Shown: positions 36,854 to 45,372 of the stretch, in pieces | How the letters are laid out: the number at the start of each line of letters is the position of its first letter | Position numbering within the stretch: position 1 is the stretch's first letter | NCBI RefSeq assembly: GCF_002835805.1 | Contig: NZ_PISE01000019.1 | Span: 45,694 to 109,693, forward strand | Length of the DNA stretch: 64,000 nucleotides | Origin: Niallia nealsonii | GTDB taxonomy: Bacteria; Bacillota; Bacilli; Bacillales; Cytobacillaceae | Direction of reading: 5' to 3' | Program-made: the position numbers and the translations under genes | The notes under the pieces: generated by a model | Database searches by the model: none | Seen by the model: only the letters and a program-made list of their open reading frames with translations | What the model was told of the DNA's origin: nothing

Positions 36854-36941
36854 GTTAAAAATAAAATGATAAGAATACAACTTTTATACCAAGGGCAGCA
36901 GTGCCTCCCCTTATTGATACAGTAAAAAACAAACATTTTAT

Positions 36942-36993
36942 TAAACAGCTGATTATCGGCATAGTGCCGGCGATAGGCTGTTTAATTTTGTTT
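36942..36993 (+). terminator. Intrinsic terminator after the 47-codon gene
   Basis: TAAACAGC (36942-36949) pairs with GCTGTTTA (36977-36984); the inner part ATCGGC/GCCGGCGAT extends the stem. ATTTTGTTT follows. Confidence 0.75.
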
Positions 36994-37630
36994 ATATACA
37001 TATTGAATTCTGCGACTGTATTTGACAAGCAGGAAATGATTCTTACATAATTTGAGCGAAAGATGCTACAGATAGTTTATTGCTATTTAACTAATAGTTT
37101 TATATTTATAATTTTACTAGTATAAAATAATGAAAATTCCAATAATAAAATAGAGATTTTTTCTTTATTTTATAAAATAAAGACTTAACAATATTATTAG
37201 AAAGTACTATTTATACTAAAACAGCAATGAAACTAACTACCTTTTTCATTTCAACATTCTCCTCTTTATTACATAGAAAAATTGGATATCAAAATGGAAT
37301 AATTCCCTTAAACCACTAGTTATTTCTGCTAAAAAAATCAAAATGATAAACCCTGTATTTTAAGATAGGTAGAAATTGTAACGTTTCTATTTGATCTTCG
37401 GAATATTTTCTCCTTTCCTTTTAATGCATAGCTTAAAATTCCAGCGATGCTGCATACAATATGTAGTAAAATCTGCTGGCAGCCAGTTTCATCATCAGAC
37501 ACTTCGAAAAAGCATTATGGTGATCTTTTTAAAATTTATCACGCATTAACAGGCTTTTGTCCCCCCACCTAAGGAATGATAAGAGAAAACAAGAAATCTA
37601 GATAGGTAGAAATTTGCTGAGCAAAAACGT
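36994..37630. other. Long intergenic stretch without recognised gene
   Basis: About 640 A/T-rich bases between two transcription units. GATAGGTAGAAATT occurs twice (near 37372 and 37602). No frame with a ribosome site was found. Confidence 0.45.
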
Positions 37631-37696
37631 AATTGGTTCCACTCACAATCAGTGGGGAATGTGGAACCTCCCCTACTGATTGAAGTTTCACTTTAT
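37631..37696 (-). repeat. Hairpin repeat downstream of the P450 gene, copy 1
   Basis: CAATCAGT-GGGG and CCCC-T-ACTGATTG fold into a hairpin, and GGTTCCAC pairs with GTGGAACC in an alternative fold; ends with GAAGTTTCACTTTAT. It lies just beyond the P450 stop and may terminate that transcript. A related copy is at 41404-41468. Confidence 0.65.
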
Positions 37697-37719
37697 TGGC
37701 ACATGCTATCATAGCTATT

Positions 37720-39096
37720 TTAAAGAGTGTTCCTTTTTAGGTTTCTTTCTTGTATAATCATCCGCAAACCACGCTTCGGTCTGAGGGTAATGGTGGAATA
37801 GTTCTTTACTACATGATGGTCTGGTGCTAGCTTAAGCCGGAATCGCTGCGCAATGGTTACTAGCACAAGCACTGCTTCCATCATTGCGAAGTGATTACCA
37901 ATACAGACCCTTGGACCACCGCCAAACGGAAAAAAAGCATAGGAAGGAATAGTTTTTATAAAATTATTTTCAAATCTTTCTGGAATGAAAGAGGTCGGAT
38001 TTTGAAAGTATTCTGGCTTTCTGTGCATGACATATTGGCTTACAAGGATCACATCGCCTTTTTTGAAACGATAGTCTTTTATCTCCACATCTTTATCTAC
38101 TTTTCGGCTAGTGACAAAAGCTGGCGGGTAGAGACGCATCGACTCCCACATGATATTTTGTGTGTATGTTAATTTCATAAAGTCATCTGGTGTTGGTGGG
38201 CGGCTTCCAATTACCCTATTTATTTCCTCGTACATCTTTGCTTCCACCTCAGGATGCTGGGAAAGCAAATACAATGTCCAAGACAAGGCGTTTGCGGTAG
38301 TTTCATGTCCGGCAATGAAGATGGTCATCAGTTCGTCACGGACCTGCTTGTCTGACATGCCTAAGCCATCTATATCATCACGAGCGTCCATGATGATGCC
38401 AAGCATATCCTCATGCTTCGCTGGATCATTCCTACGTTTTTGGATAATTTCGGCGATTATGTGATCAAGTGATCTTATCGCCTTTTTAGAATCACGATTC
38501 CTTTTGGTAGGAACCCATAATGGCAGCTGGATAAGGCTTCTCATTCTTCTAACAGCCAAATTCATGGCCGTCTCTATCGGTTGCCCGATTTTTTGGTAAC
38601 CCTCTTTGAAATCAATGTTGAACATCGTCTTGCAGATGACACCGAGCGTGATGCTCATCATGTCCTGAGTGATGATTCGTTCTTCTCCATCTTTCCACGT
38701 CGATAAATAATCGCTTGCTACATCAATCATATTCTGGCCATAATCAATAATATGTGATTTTTTGAAAGCTGGTTGAATCAGTCTTCTTTGCTGCATGTGA
38801 AATTCTTTGTCGCTCGTAAGAAGCCCTTCTCCAAATATGGGTTTTAAAGCCTTAAAGTCATCCGACTTCATGAAATTTTTCTGTTTTGTCACGAGTATTT
38901 GTTTGATCATTTCTGGATCTGAGACTAAATAAAAATTTTGCAATGGGCCAAGACGGAATTTTACAACCTCACCAAACTCTGTTGCCAATTGCGTAAGAAA
39001 TCCAGGTGGATCCGATCGGAATGCCTTCAGATTTCCGGTTATGATTTTTCCCTTCGGTCCTTTGGGCGATTTAAAAAAGGTAGTCCTGTCACTCAA
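37720..39096 (-). CDS. Cytochrome P450
   Basis: A 458-residue soluble haem monooxygenase. The I-helix oxygen-binding motif IAGHETTANALSW (about residue 260), K-helix ExxR in WESMRLYPP, the meander, and the haem ligand loop FFPFGGGPRVCIGNHFA with the Cys near residue 397 are all present. No reductase domain is fused and no ferredoxin gene is nearby, so it needs redox partners encoded elsewhere. Length and motif style resemble CYP102-type haem domains and related bacterial class P450s that act on fatty acids; the substrate is unknown. A decayed second copy lies at 41.15-41.38 kb. Confidence 0.94.
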   Translation of the reverse strand: MSDRTTFFKSPKGPKGKIITGNLKAFRSDPPGFLTQLATEFGEVVKFRLGPLQNFYLVSDPEMIKQILVTKQKNFMKSDDFKALKPIFGEGLLTSDKEFHMQQRRLIQPAFKKSHIIDYGQNMIDVASDYLSTWKDGEERIITQDMMSITLGVICKTMFNIDFKEGYQKIGQPIETAMNLAVRRMRSLIQLPLWVPTKRNRDSKKAIRSLDHIIAEIIQKRRNDPAKHEDMLGIIMDARDDIDGLGMSDKQVRDELMTIFIAGHETTANALSWTLYLLSQHPEVEAKMYEEINRVIGSRPPTPDDFMKLTYTQNIMWESMRLYPPAFVTSRKVDKDVEIKDYRFKKGDVILVSQYVMHRKPEYFQNPTSFIPERFENNFIKTIPSYAFFPFGGGPRVCIGNHFAMMEAVLVLVTIAQRFRLKLAPDHHVVKNYSTITLRPKRGLRMIIQERNLKRNTL

Positions 39097-39364
39097 TTAT
39101 CTATTCTCCTCCTTTGCAATAGCTGTGTTTCTTTTTATACTATGGGGCAAAGGGAAAAACGGATTGTACAATAGTCAAGGACCTATAAACAATTCACTTA
39201 TATTATAGAAGCAATGCTTTACGGATGAGTATGCTGTCAGGTCACAGTTTGGAACACTATGAACCCCTAGTATTAAGATTTTACATCATTATTATAAAAA
39301 GGCTAAATAATATACTAACGGGTTCTCTTTTTGGGTGCAAAAATCAATTTCACAGTACATTTTT
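39097..39364. other. Intergenic DNA upstream of the P450 gene
   Basis: Should contain the P450 promoter on the minus strand. I see no clear -35/-10 pair and no coding frame. Confidence 0.4.
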
Positions 39365-39429
39365 AACGTGAATTCACGTTTCAGACTGTAGACAAATGCT
39401 CCTTAAAAAGGAAGTTTGTTTACAGTTTG
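39365..39429. repeat. Perfect 16-bp palindrome plus 15-bp hairpin repeat
   Basis: AACGTGAATTCACGTT (39365-39380) is a perfect palindrome. Directly after it, CAGACTGTAGACAAA (39382-39396) pairs with TTTGTTTACAGTTTG (39415-39429) over 15 positions. The hairpin's left arm differs by one base from the left end of the insert at 5675-5834, so the two belong to one repeat family. Confidence 0.65.
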
Positions 39430-39582
39430 AGCATTTCTTTGTAAGGAGAAATGCTTTTTATTTTCGTCAAAATTAAAAGTATATAACAATAACAATATAA
39501 TTAAAAACGATATTAGTTTATTGCAAAACAATAAATAATGTGTTAAAGTCATTTTATTATTAAATCAGTGAGGTGCTTTAAA

Positions 39583-40068
39583 ATGAATGTTAAACAAGGT
39601 TCAACCACTTTCTTAAAGGTAATTATTTTTCTGATTGGAATTGCGATGCTTGCTTTATGTATCTATTGGTTGCCTGAGATAGCCATTAAAGATGCAAAGG
39701 TACATCCAGATACGGCTTATTTCCTAATCCCCTTTTTAGTATGTACATATGGATTCTGTATTACGTTTTCTATTGCGTTGTATCAAGCATTTAAACTACT
39801 AACCTATATCGAAAAAAACAATGCTTTCTCTGAATTATCCCTTAAATCTTTGAAGGTTATAAACAAATGTGCTTTTACAGTCATTTTTCTCATTCTGTTA
39901 GGAATAGTAAGCTTAAAGGTGCTTGCTAAAATCACAGGAGACGACCCAGCAGGTCCTATATCACTAAGTCTAATGGGTATTTTAGCAACAAGTATCATCG
40001 CAGCCATTGTGGATGCACTTCAAAAGCCATTAAAAAATGTCCCAGATATTAAGTCGGAAAATGATTAA
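39583..40068 (+). CDS. DUF2975 membrane protein, first copy
   Basis: 161 residues with four helices in the DUF2975 arrangement; the conserved link between helices 2 and 3 reads ALYQAFKLLTYIEKNNAFSELSLKSLKVI, whose core AFSELSLKSLK is the family hallmark. ATG chosen because GTGAGGTG sits ten bases upstream; an earlier GTG overlaps that site. Paralogue of the next gene. DUF2975 proteins nearly always precede a small Cro-type regulator, as here; they are thought to act as membrane partners or sensors, but this is unproven. Confidence 0.87.
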   Translation: MNVKQGSTTFLKVIIFLIGIAMLALCIYWLPEIAIKDAKVHPDTAYFLIPFLVCTYGFCITFSIALYQAFKLLTYIEKNNAFSELSLKSLKVINKCAFTVIFLILLGIVSLKVLAKITGDDPAGPISLSLMGILATSIIAAIVDALQKPLKNVPDIKSEND

Positions 40069-40103
40069 CGGTTTGAGAAAATTTAATTAACGAGGTACTT
40101 TTT

Positions 40104-40583
40104 ATGAAACAAGTTACGACACTCTTTTTAAAGCTAGCTGTTATTTTTATAGGAATCCTAGTTCTTGCATTGTGCATATTTTTAGTGCCCCATATGGCGA
40201 ATTTCGCAGCAAAAATGTATCCAAATATTGCCCCAATGAAATATCTCGTTTTCATCGTGATGTATGGAGCGGCTGTGCCTTTTTACTTTGCTCTCTATCA
40301 GGCTTTCAATCTTTTACGGTACATTGACGAGAACACAGCGTTCTCGGAATTATCTGTAAAGGCGTTAAAGAACATAAAGTGCTGTGCGATTACAATCAGT
40401 GGTTTGTATGTATTAGGTTTGCCACTCTTTCATTTTATAGCGAAGAAAGTAGACCCTCCTATTGGATTAATGGGACTCATCATCATTTTTGCTTCGTTGA
40501 TTATCGCCGTTTTTGCTGCTATCCTCCAACGGCTTCTACAAGAAGCGATTAACATAAAATCAGAAAATGATTTGACGGTCTGA
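40104..40583 (+). CDS. DUF2975 membrane protein, second copy
   Basis: 159 residues, four helices, same conserved stretch FALYQAFNLLRYIDENTAFS plus ELSVKALKNIK. It is clearly paralogous to the preceding protein, including the tail IKSEND. ATG is preceded by the weak site ACGAGG. Eleven bases separate its stop from the ATG of the small regulator, a spacing typical of the DUF2975-HTH pair. Function unknown. Confidence 0.88.
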   Translation: MKQVTTLFLKLAVIFIGILVLALCIFLVPHMANFAAKMYPNIAPMKYLVFIVMYGAAVPFYFALYQAFNLLRYIDENTAFSELSVKALKNIKCCAITISGLYVLGLPLFHFIAKKVDPPIGLMGLIIIFASLIIAVFAAILQRLLQEAINIKSENDLTV

Positions 40584-40593
40584 GGTGGAGGAT

Positions 40594-40812
40594 ATGGCAA
40601 TTATTATTAATATTGATGTGATGTTAGCAAAACGAAAAATGAGCGTAACGGAACTTTCTGAGAGGGTTGGAATTACTATGGCGAATCTTTCCATTCTGAA
40701 AAATGGGAAAGCAAAAGCGGTTCGTTTTTCAACATTAGAAGCGATATGTAAGACTTTGGATTGTCAGCCAGGTGATATTTTGGAGTACAAAAGCGATGAG
40801 GACACTCAATAA
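40594..40812 (+). CDS. Small Cro/C1-type (YozG-like) regulator
   Basis: 72 residues from the ATG at 40594, which follows GAGGTGGAGG; a GTG at 40585 overlaps the ribosome site. Nearly the entire protein is one XRE-type helix-turn-helix: LAKRKMSVTELSERVGITMA, NLSILKNGKAKAVRFSTLEA, then ICKTLDCQPGDILEY. Such regulators are encoded directly after DUF2975 proteins in many Firmicutes and probably control the same operon, possibly under control of the membrane partner. A terminator follows. Confidence 0.92.
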   Translation: MAIIINIDVMLAKRKMSVTELSERVGITMANLSILKNGKAKAVRFSTLEAICKTLDCQPGDILEYKSDEDTQ

Positions 40813-40859
40813 AAACAGACAACAAATTTATTTAACTAACAGGAGTCGATAGAGAATTT

Positions 40860-40889
40860 AAGGGATAGCCATTAAGCTATCCCTTCTTT
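40860..40889 (+). terminator. Intrinsic terminator of the DUF2975 operon
   Basis: AAGGGATAGC (40860-40869) pairs perfectly with GCTATCCCTT (40876-40885), followed by CTTTG. Confidence 0.75.
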
Positions 40890-41149
40890 GCATTTATTGA
40901 TGTTATTTACTCAGAGAATTCCATTGAGAATTTCATTGATATTAGTGACGATGTGATTTGTAATGTTTGCACCTCAAAAGGGAACCCGTTAACAATATAC
41001 CTAGCTCTTTTTTTCAGTTAAACAACTTACATTATTTTAAATTGTCCTTTCTTTTATATCTCTTGATAATAAAAAAAGTTACTTTTCCTCTGTTCCAATT
41101 TTACACTAGACTCAGAAAAGAAAAGGGGGCATTTTTTGATTAAATGTTA

Positions 41150-41380
41150 CGCAAATTTATCCGGAATCGTTGGGCAATGGTGACTAGCACCAGCACTGCC
41201 GAAGTGATTACTAATGCAGACTCTTGGACCACCGCCAAACGGAAAGAAAGCACATGAAAGAATAGTTTTTATAAAATTATTTTCAAATCTTTCAGGAATA
41301 AAAGAGGTTGGATTTTGGAAGTATTCTGGCTTTCTGTACATGACATATTGGCTTATAAGGATTACATCCCCTTTGAGAAA
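41150..41380 (-). pseudogene. Cytochrome P450 fragment (decayed second copy)
   Basis: Matches 37833-38065 of the intact P450 gene in the same orientation, covering from the PPxF/ILVSQYVMHRKPEYFQNP region to past the haem loop. The haem loop reads GGGPRVCIS instead of GGGPRVCIG, 12 bases after NHF are deleted and shift the frame, and the N-terminal ~340 codons are gone. Beyond its upstream end the flanking hairpin repeat of the intact gene is found, though in the intact copy that repeat lies downstream. Confidence 0.85.
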
Positions 41381-41403
41381 TCTAGACTTGCCCGTAAAAG
41401 CCT

Positions 41404-41468
41404 GATTGGTTCCACTAACAATCAGTGGGAAACGCAAAAAACCCCCATTGATTGAAGTTTCACTTTAT
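41404..41468 (-). repeat. Hairpin repeat of the P450 region, copy 2
   Basis: ATTGGTTCCACTAACAATCA then GTGGGAAACG, and ATTGATTGAAGTTTCACTTT at the right, matching 37631-37696 with several changes in the loop. AGAAATCTAGA just to its left (41381) also matches 37594, so the homology covers about 90 bases. Confidence 0.65.
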
Positions 41469-41919
41469 TTCTTTTTTTAAAAGTTCGATCCAATTAGATA
41501 GAAGATCAATATAATAAAATTATCTATCCAACGTTTTTGGGTTTCTTCAGCTAGCAAATCCTTGTTAAGGATACTCTTTCTATACTTTAAGTTGATATAA
41601 TTAATTTAAAGATAAAACAAATTTCTTTAGTTTTTTTCTATAAAGTAAATAATATCGATCTATAGAAAAAGTACAAGGACTGAGCAAATTAAATATATTT
41701 CAGCATAATTATTATATATAGCTATTTTGCCTAGCATAAATGATCCACTTGCAAAACAGCTATTGCTGTTCTGCTGCTTGTAGAAGGTGAAATCTGAATT
41801 GCGATGGATTAAAAGCTGGATACTCCAAATCCAAGTCCAATAAGCCATCTGCTAATAAGAGTATCCATCCTAAGCACAATTGATTGCTTAATATCAGTCT
41901 CTAATTTTTGAGGCTCCGA
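41469..41919. other. Intergenic stretch without recognised gene
   Basis: A/T-rich; no frame with a ribosome site. Nothing identifiable beyond the P450 relic's flank. Confidence 0.45.
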
Positions 41920-42372
41920 TCAACCTATTAGCTTTTTTAATATTACTTTTAACAGCAGCCCTATAGAAAGTCCTGGGATAACACATAACATTGGAAACCA
42001 CATAGTACCTAACAATACTCCAAATAATTGTACTCTTGATGAGTATATAAGTCCTGCTGTAACAAAAATCGCTGATAATGCAAATGGCAGGTATGAATAC
42101 GGTTCTTTATTCCCACCTGCATCCTTATATGCATCCCACATAGCCATAAAGTACACACAAGGATAAAACATCAGCCAGTGATATTCTGTAAGATTAATGG
42201 CTTTGTTTATTTCTCCATTAAAGCTAAAATAAATAATCTCATTAAATTTGGATTGAACATTAATAAGTACTTCTAAAAAGATAAAAATAATTCCTTTAAG
42301 GTACTTTTCGTTAAGTAATTGCCCGAAACCTGGAAATGCAATACTCCAGGCCAGTTTTTCTTTTGGATTCAC
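41920..42372 (-). CDS. Membrane protein with TM2-like start, unknown function
   Basis: About 150 residues from the GTG at 42372, preceded by AGAGG; an ATG at 42450 would extend it by 26 residues but overlaps the upstream gene by 65 bases. The start NPKEKLAWSIAFPGFGQLLN resembles the opening of TM2-type and related small membrane proteins (a Pro-Gly-Phe-Gly-Gln turn between helices). Four or five helices follow. It is translationally linked to the DUF3231 gene. Function unknown. Confidence 0.7.
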   Translation of the reverse strand: MNPKEKLAWSIAFPGFGQLLNEKYLKGIIFIFLEVLINVQSKFNEIIYFSFNGEINKAINLTEYHWLMFYPCVYFMAMWDAYKDAGGNKEPYSYLPFALSAIFVTAGLIYSSRVQLFGVLLGTMWFPMLCVIPGLSIGLLLKVILKKLIG

Positions 42373-42385
42373 ATTTGCCGAACCT

Positions 42386-43420
42386 CTATTCAGATGCCAA
42401 ATTTTTTCTATCAACAGCACTTGGTGGTTGCTCCATCCACCCTTTTTCAATCATAATTGTTGCAGCATTCTCAACAAATGCTGAAATTTTCAGGAATGAT
42501 TTAACATAAAGCAGCCCTACATCATGTCTTCCATTTACTGCTACTGAATTGCCAAACGCTCTTATTTTCATTGAAAACATATCCATCTTATGAAATAACA
42601 TTAGCTTATCTGAAAAAGGAGAAAATGTAGATGCTGTTACTAAATCGTCAAGAAAAGATGGTGCAGGTAAATTCTCATTACTTAACATTTTCATGTAGTT
42701 TTCAATATTTGCCGTTGTAAGATCTCTCCCTTGTACAAACAATTCCCGAACTTTTTCATCCCTTGCTACTTGTGCAAATGCCATTATCAATGCTTTACTT
42801 GTTACATTATTTTCAATATTGTCGTAAAAATGGGTAATTTCTAACGCGTGCAACGGCCTTATATGTCCAAAAAAACCATTTAAAAAATTTTTATGAACAA
42901 ACTCAACTTTATCTGCTACCGGAATAACGGGTGGCTTAATGATTAATCCTTTATTCATTAATATTTCTTGAATCTGACTTATCAAATCTATAGTAGCATT
43001 AATACAATAAGTAAAAAATTCTTTTACATCTTTTCTATATACAAGCGGGATAGCTATACTATAAATACTCATTCCTGCTTTTGCTGCATATTTCAAATAA
43101 TGCACATAGAACGCATCTGCAAATAATCTAGGAGCACCAAGATTTACGTCTTTCTCTCCAAATCCTTGTGGAACAGGAATGTTTTCCTTTTCAAAAATTT
43201 CTTTCGTTGTTTTTATGAATTCGTCGCATAATTTTAATGCATTTTCTAATAAGGTTTTAATATCCTCATCTTCCACATGTTGAAGGTAGTAGCTTAAAAT
43301 GCATTTTGACATGCTATTGCCTGTATAGGTTGCCCAAAGTTTTCCCATTTCTGCTGATGTTAATTTTTCATTGATGTTTGTTTTATTGGAGCCTAATTTA
43401 ATTGGTTTAATGGTTGACAA
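42386..43420 (-). CDS. DUF3231 family protein
   Basis: 344 residues in two similar halves, each beginning with a helical segment of the type LTSAEMGKLWATYTGNSMSK and HFYDNIENNVTSKALIMAFA, characteristic of the duplicated DUF3231 fold, related in style to ferritin-like four-helix bundles. Common in spore-forming Bacilli, often as several paralogues; sporulation or germination roles are suspected but not shown. ATG after a GGGAGAAGGAGA-type site. The next gene overlaps or abuts its end, so both probably form one unit. Confidence 0.85.
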   Translation of the reverse strand: MSTIKPIKLGSNKTNINEKLTSAEMGKLWATYTGNSMSKCILSYYLQHVEDEDIKTLLENALKLCDEFIKTTKEIFEKENIPVPQGFGEKDVNLGAPRLFADAFYVHYLKYAAKAGMSIYSIAIPLVYRKDVKEFFTYCINATIDLISQIQEILMNKGLIIKPPVIPVADKVEFVHKNFLNGFFGHIRPLHALEITHFYDNIENNVTSKALIMAFAQVARDEKVRELFVQGRDLTTANIENYMKMLSNENLPAPSFLDDLVTASTFSPFSDKLMLFHKMDMFSMKIRAFGNSVAVNGRHDVGLLYVKSFLKISAFVENAATIMIEKGWMEQPPSAVDRKNLASE

Positions 43421-43542
43421 GATACCATCTCCTTCTCCCTCTTTTTTTTAGTATTTTTCTCCCGTTTAAAATATATTCTTCGGCTACATTTTATCCGTGA
43501 AAATTCCTTTAGTTTGAAAAAAAATAGGCAAAAGTCTACTTT

Positions 43543-43571
43543 AAAAAGGCAAGCATAAAAATATGCCTGCC
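43543..43571 (-). terminator. Hairpin terminator downstream of the MFS gene
   Basis: GGCAAGCATA (43548-43557) pairs with TATGCCTGCC (43562-43571) with one mismatch and is followed by TTTTTAAA on the minus strand. It lies ~290 bases after the MFS stop and upstream of the DUF3231 gene, so it would separate these two units. Confidence 0.6.
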
Positions 43572-43765
43572 CTTTTACTTTAATGTGAATTAAATGCCCT
43601 TAAAAATACTCTCATGCTTAGATTAAAGATGGTATTCTCCTCAATAGTGAGTGGAACCAGGCTGCCTTCTGATTAATGCAGAATGATATCTCCATCAATA
43701 ATATGATAAAAGTTGAAATTAAGCTGATAAGAGTATACACAGTACATCCCTCCACATTTATGTTG

Positions 43766-43784
43766 AGTGTTAATCGTTAACACT
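43766..43784. promoter_or_regulatory. Perfect 8-3-8 inverted repeat, unassigned operator
   Basis: AGTGTTAA-TCG-TTAACACT is fully symmetrical. It lies 79 bases beyond the MFS stop and ~350 bases upstream of the DUF3231 start. It has the size of a repressor site, but no regulator can be assigned; a short transcript hairpin is the alternative. Confidence 0.4.
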
Positions 43785-43862
43785 AGACTTATCCTTTGTT
43801 GAAGAGACAATTTTATTCCTTTTAACTAAGAGTTGCTTAAACAAATTTGAACTACCCGCCAC

Positions 43863-45260
43863 TTAATTAATATTTTTACTGTGAAATTTTAGTTTAGAAG
43901 CTTTCCTAAAATTACTTGTATAAATTAGAGATACAACTATGATAAATAGTGCCAATACAGCATAAATATTACTAAAGTTCAAGCTATCCTGATCTTGTAG
44001 GAAAGGATTTAGGTGGAGGGTAGTGTGTTTAATTTCCAATACTTTGCTTATTAAGGTAGTATCGGTAGCACCAGCGATAAAGTTTATCATCATAAAAACC
44101 CCCATCCCTACTCCTGCCTGTTCTGCCGGCAATGTGCGGGAAACCGTATTTGCCAGAGCAATTTGTATAAAAGTTTGGCCAATACAAGCAAATATCAAGA
44201 CAACCATAATAATCAGCGGGGATAATCCTGCCATAAAGGATAGAAGGCTGTATCCGAGAAAGAAGCTTAATAACGCTGTATACGTTAAAAAGTTGTTTCC
44301 TTTGATATCTGCTATTTTACCAGCTTTCTTGCCTAATGCAGCTGCTAATAAAGCACTTGGAAACATAATTAGACCGCTTAATATAGGAGATAAGCCATTG
44401 ATACCTTGCAATAAAAGAGGTGTTAAATAGGGAATTCCGAACCCAATCCCTGAGCTTAAACCAGAAACAATAATTGCAACAGTGTAGTTTTTGTTTTTAA
44501 ATAATGTTGCTTGTACAAAAGGTTCCTTTGTTGAAGTAATCCTTCTTACGAATAAAAGAAGGAAGAGTGCTCCTACGATTGCACATAATAGGGAACTTCC
44601 GGTAATAGCAAGTAGGAGCAAAGCTAGAGTTCCCGCAAGTAGCCCAGCTCCAATCAAATCTGTCTTTGCATTCTCTTTCGGTGTTTCATCGTTTAGATAT
44701 TTTCTAAAAAAAGGAAGAGTGACCAAAGCAAAAAGAGAAATGATAAAGAGATAATGCCAGCTTATAAAGCTGGTTACGAGACCAGCAACAATAGGTCCTA
44801 GCGCTGTTCCTAAAGCCATTCCAGCTGAAGTCATCCCCAATGCTCTTCCCCTTGTTTCAAGAGTAAAGTAACGAGCAGGAATAATCATGGAGGTGGCGGG
44901 CATAACTGATGCACCTATTGCCTGAAGAACTCGGCCAGCTACAATCATTTCGAAATTAGCTGCTGTAAAACCTATAATTGACCCCACAGCAAAAATAATT
45001 AGCCCCGTCGAAATTAAGTTTTTAAGCTTATAGCGATCCGCTAATTTTCCATACATAACTGAACCTATGGCATAAACAATAATATAGCCTGTTACAATCC
45101 ATCCCGCTTGTGAAGGCTGAAGATTAAATTCCTTTGTGATGGTTGGAATGGCCATATTAAACATAGTTGAATTCATAACCGAAATAACCAGAGCAAAAGC
45201 AAGAATCAAGATAAGTTTTTCTCTATGTTGTTGCTCGGCATTTAAACTAGTTTGACTCAT
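43863..45260 (-). CDS. MFS efflux-type transporter (DHA2-like, 14 helices)
   Basis: 465 residues; N-terminal helix with SVMNSTMFNMAIPTITKEFN and motif A GKLADRYKLKNLI, motif C-type GMALGTALGPIVAGLV. The layout resembles Tet(L)/LmrB-type proton antiporters. In B. subtilis the QdoR-related LmrA controls the exporter LmrB, so an exporter next to qdoI and a TetR gene fits a flavonoid-responsive efflux role. 112 bases separate it from qdoI with no strong terminator between, so read-through from the qdoI promoter is likely. Confidence 0.88.
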   Translation of the reverse strand: MSQTSLNAEQQHREKLILILAFALVISVMNSTMFNMAIPTITKEFNLQPSQAGWIVTGYIIVYAIGSVMYGKLADRYKLKNLISTGLIIFAVGSIIGFTAANFEMIVAGRVLQAIGASVMPATSMIIPARYFTLETRGRALGMTSAGMALGTALGPIVAGLVTSFISWHYLFIISLFALVTLPFFRKYLNDETPKENAKTDLIGAGLLAGTLALLLLAITGSSLLCAIVGALFLLLFVRRITSTKEPFVQATLFKNKNYTVAIIVSGLSSGIGFGIPYLTPLLLQGINGLSPILSGLIMFPSALLAAALGKKAGKIADIKGNNFLTYTALLSFFLGYSLLSFMAGLSPLIIMVVLIFACIGQTFIQIALANTVSRTLPAEQAGVGMGVFMMINFIAGATDTTLISKVLEIKHTTLHLNPFLQDQDSLNFSNIYAVLALFIIVVSLIYTSNFRKASKLKFHSKNIN

Positions 45261-45372
45261 TCTTTATCTCCTTTTTTAAATAGGATTAATAATTTTATAC
45301 ACTAATAAACATGAGCAAAAGGAAGTCTGTTTCCTCTTGCTTATATTTATCGATTAAACAGTAGTGCAGGAT

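Noticed and set aside
45311..45341. AGCAAAAGGAA...TTCCTCTTGCT hairpin between qdoI and the MFS gene
   Set aside because: It lacks a T run on the minus strand, so it is more likely a processing or chance hairpin than a terminator.
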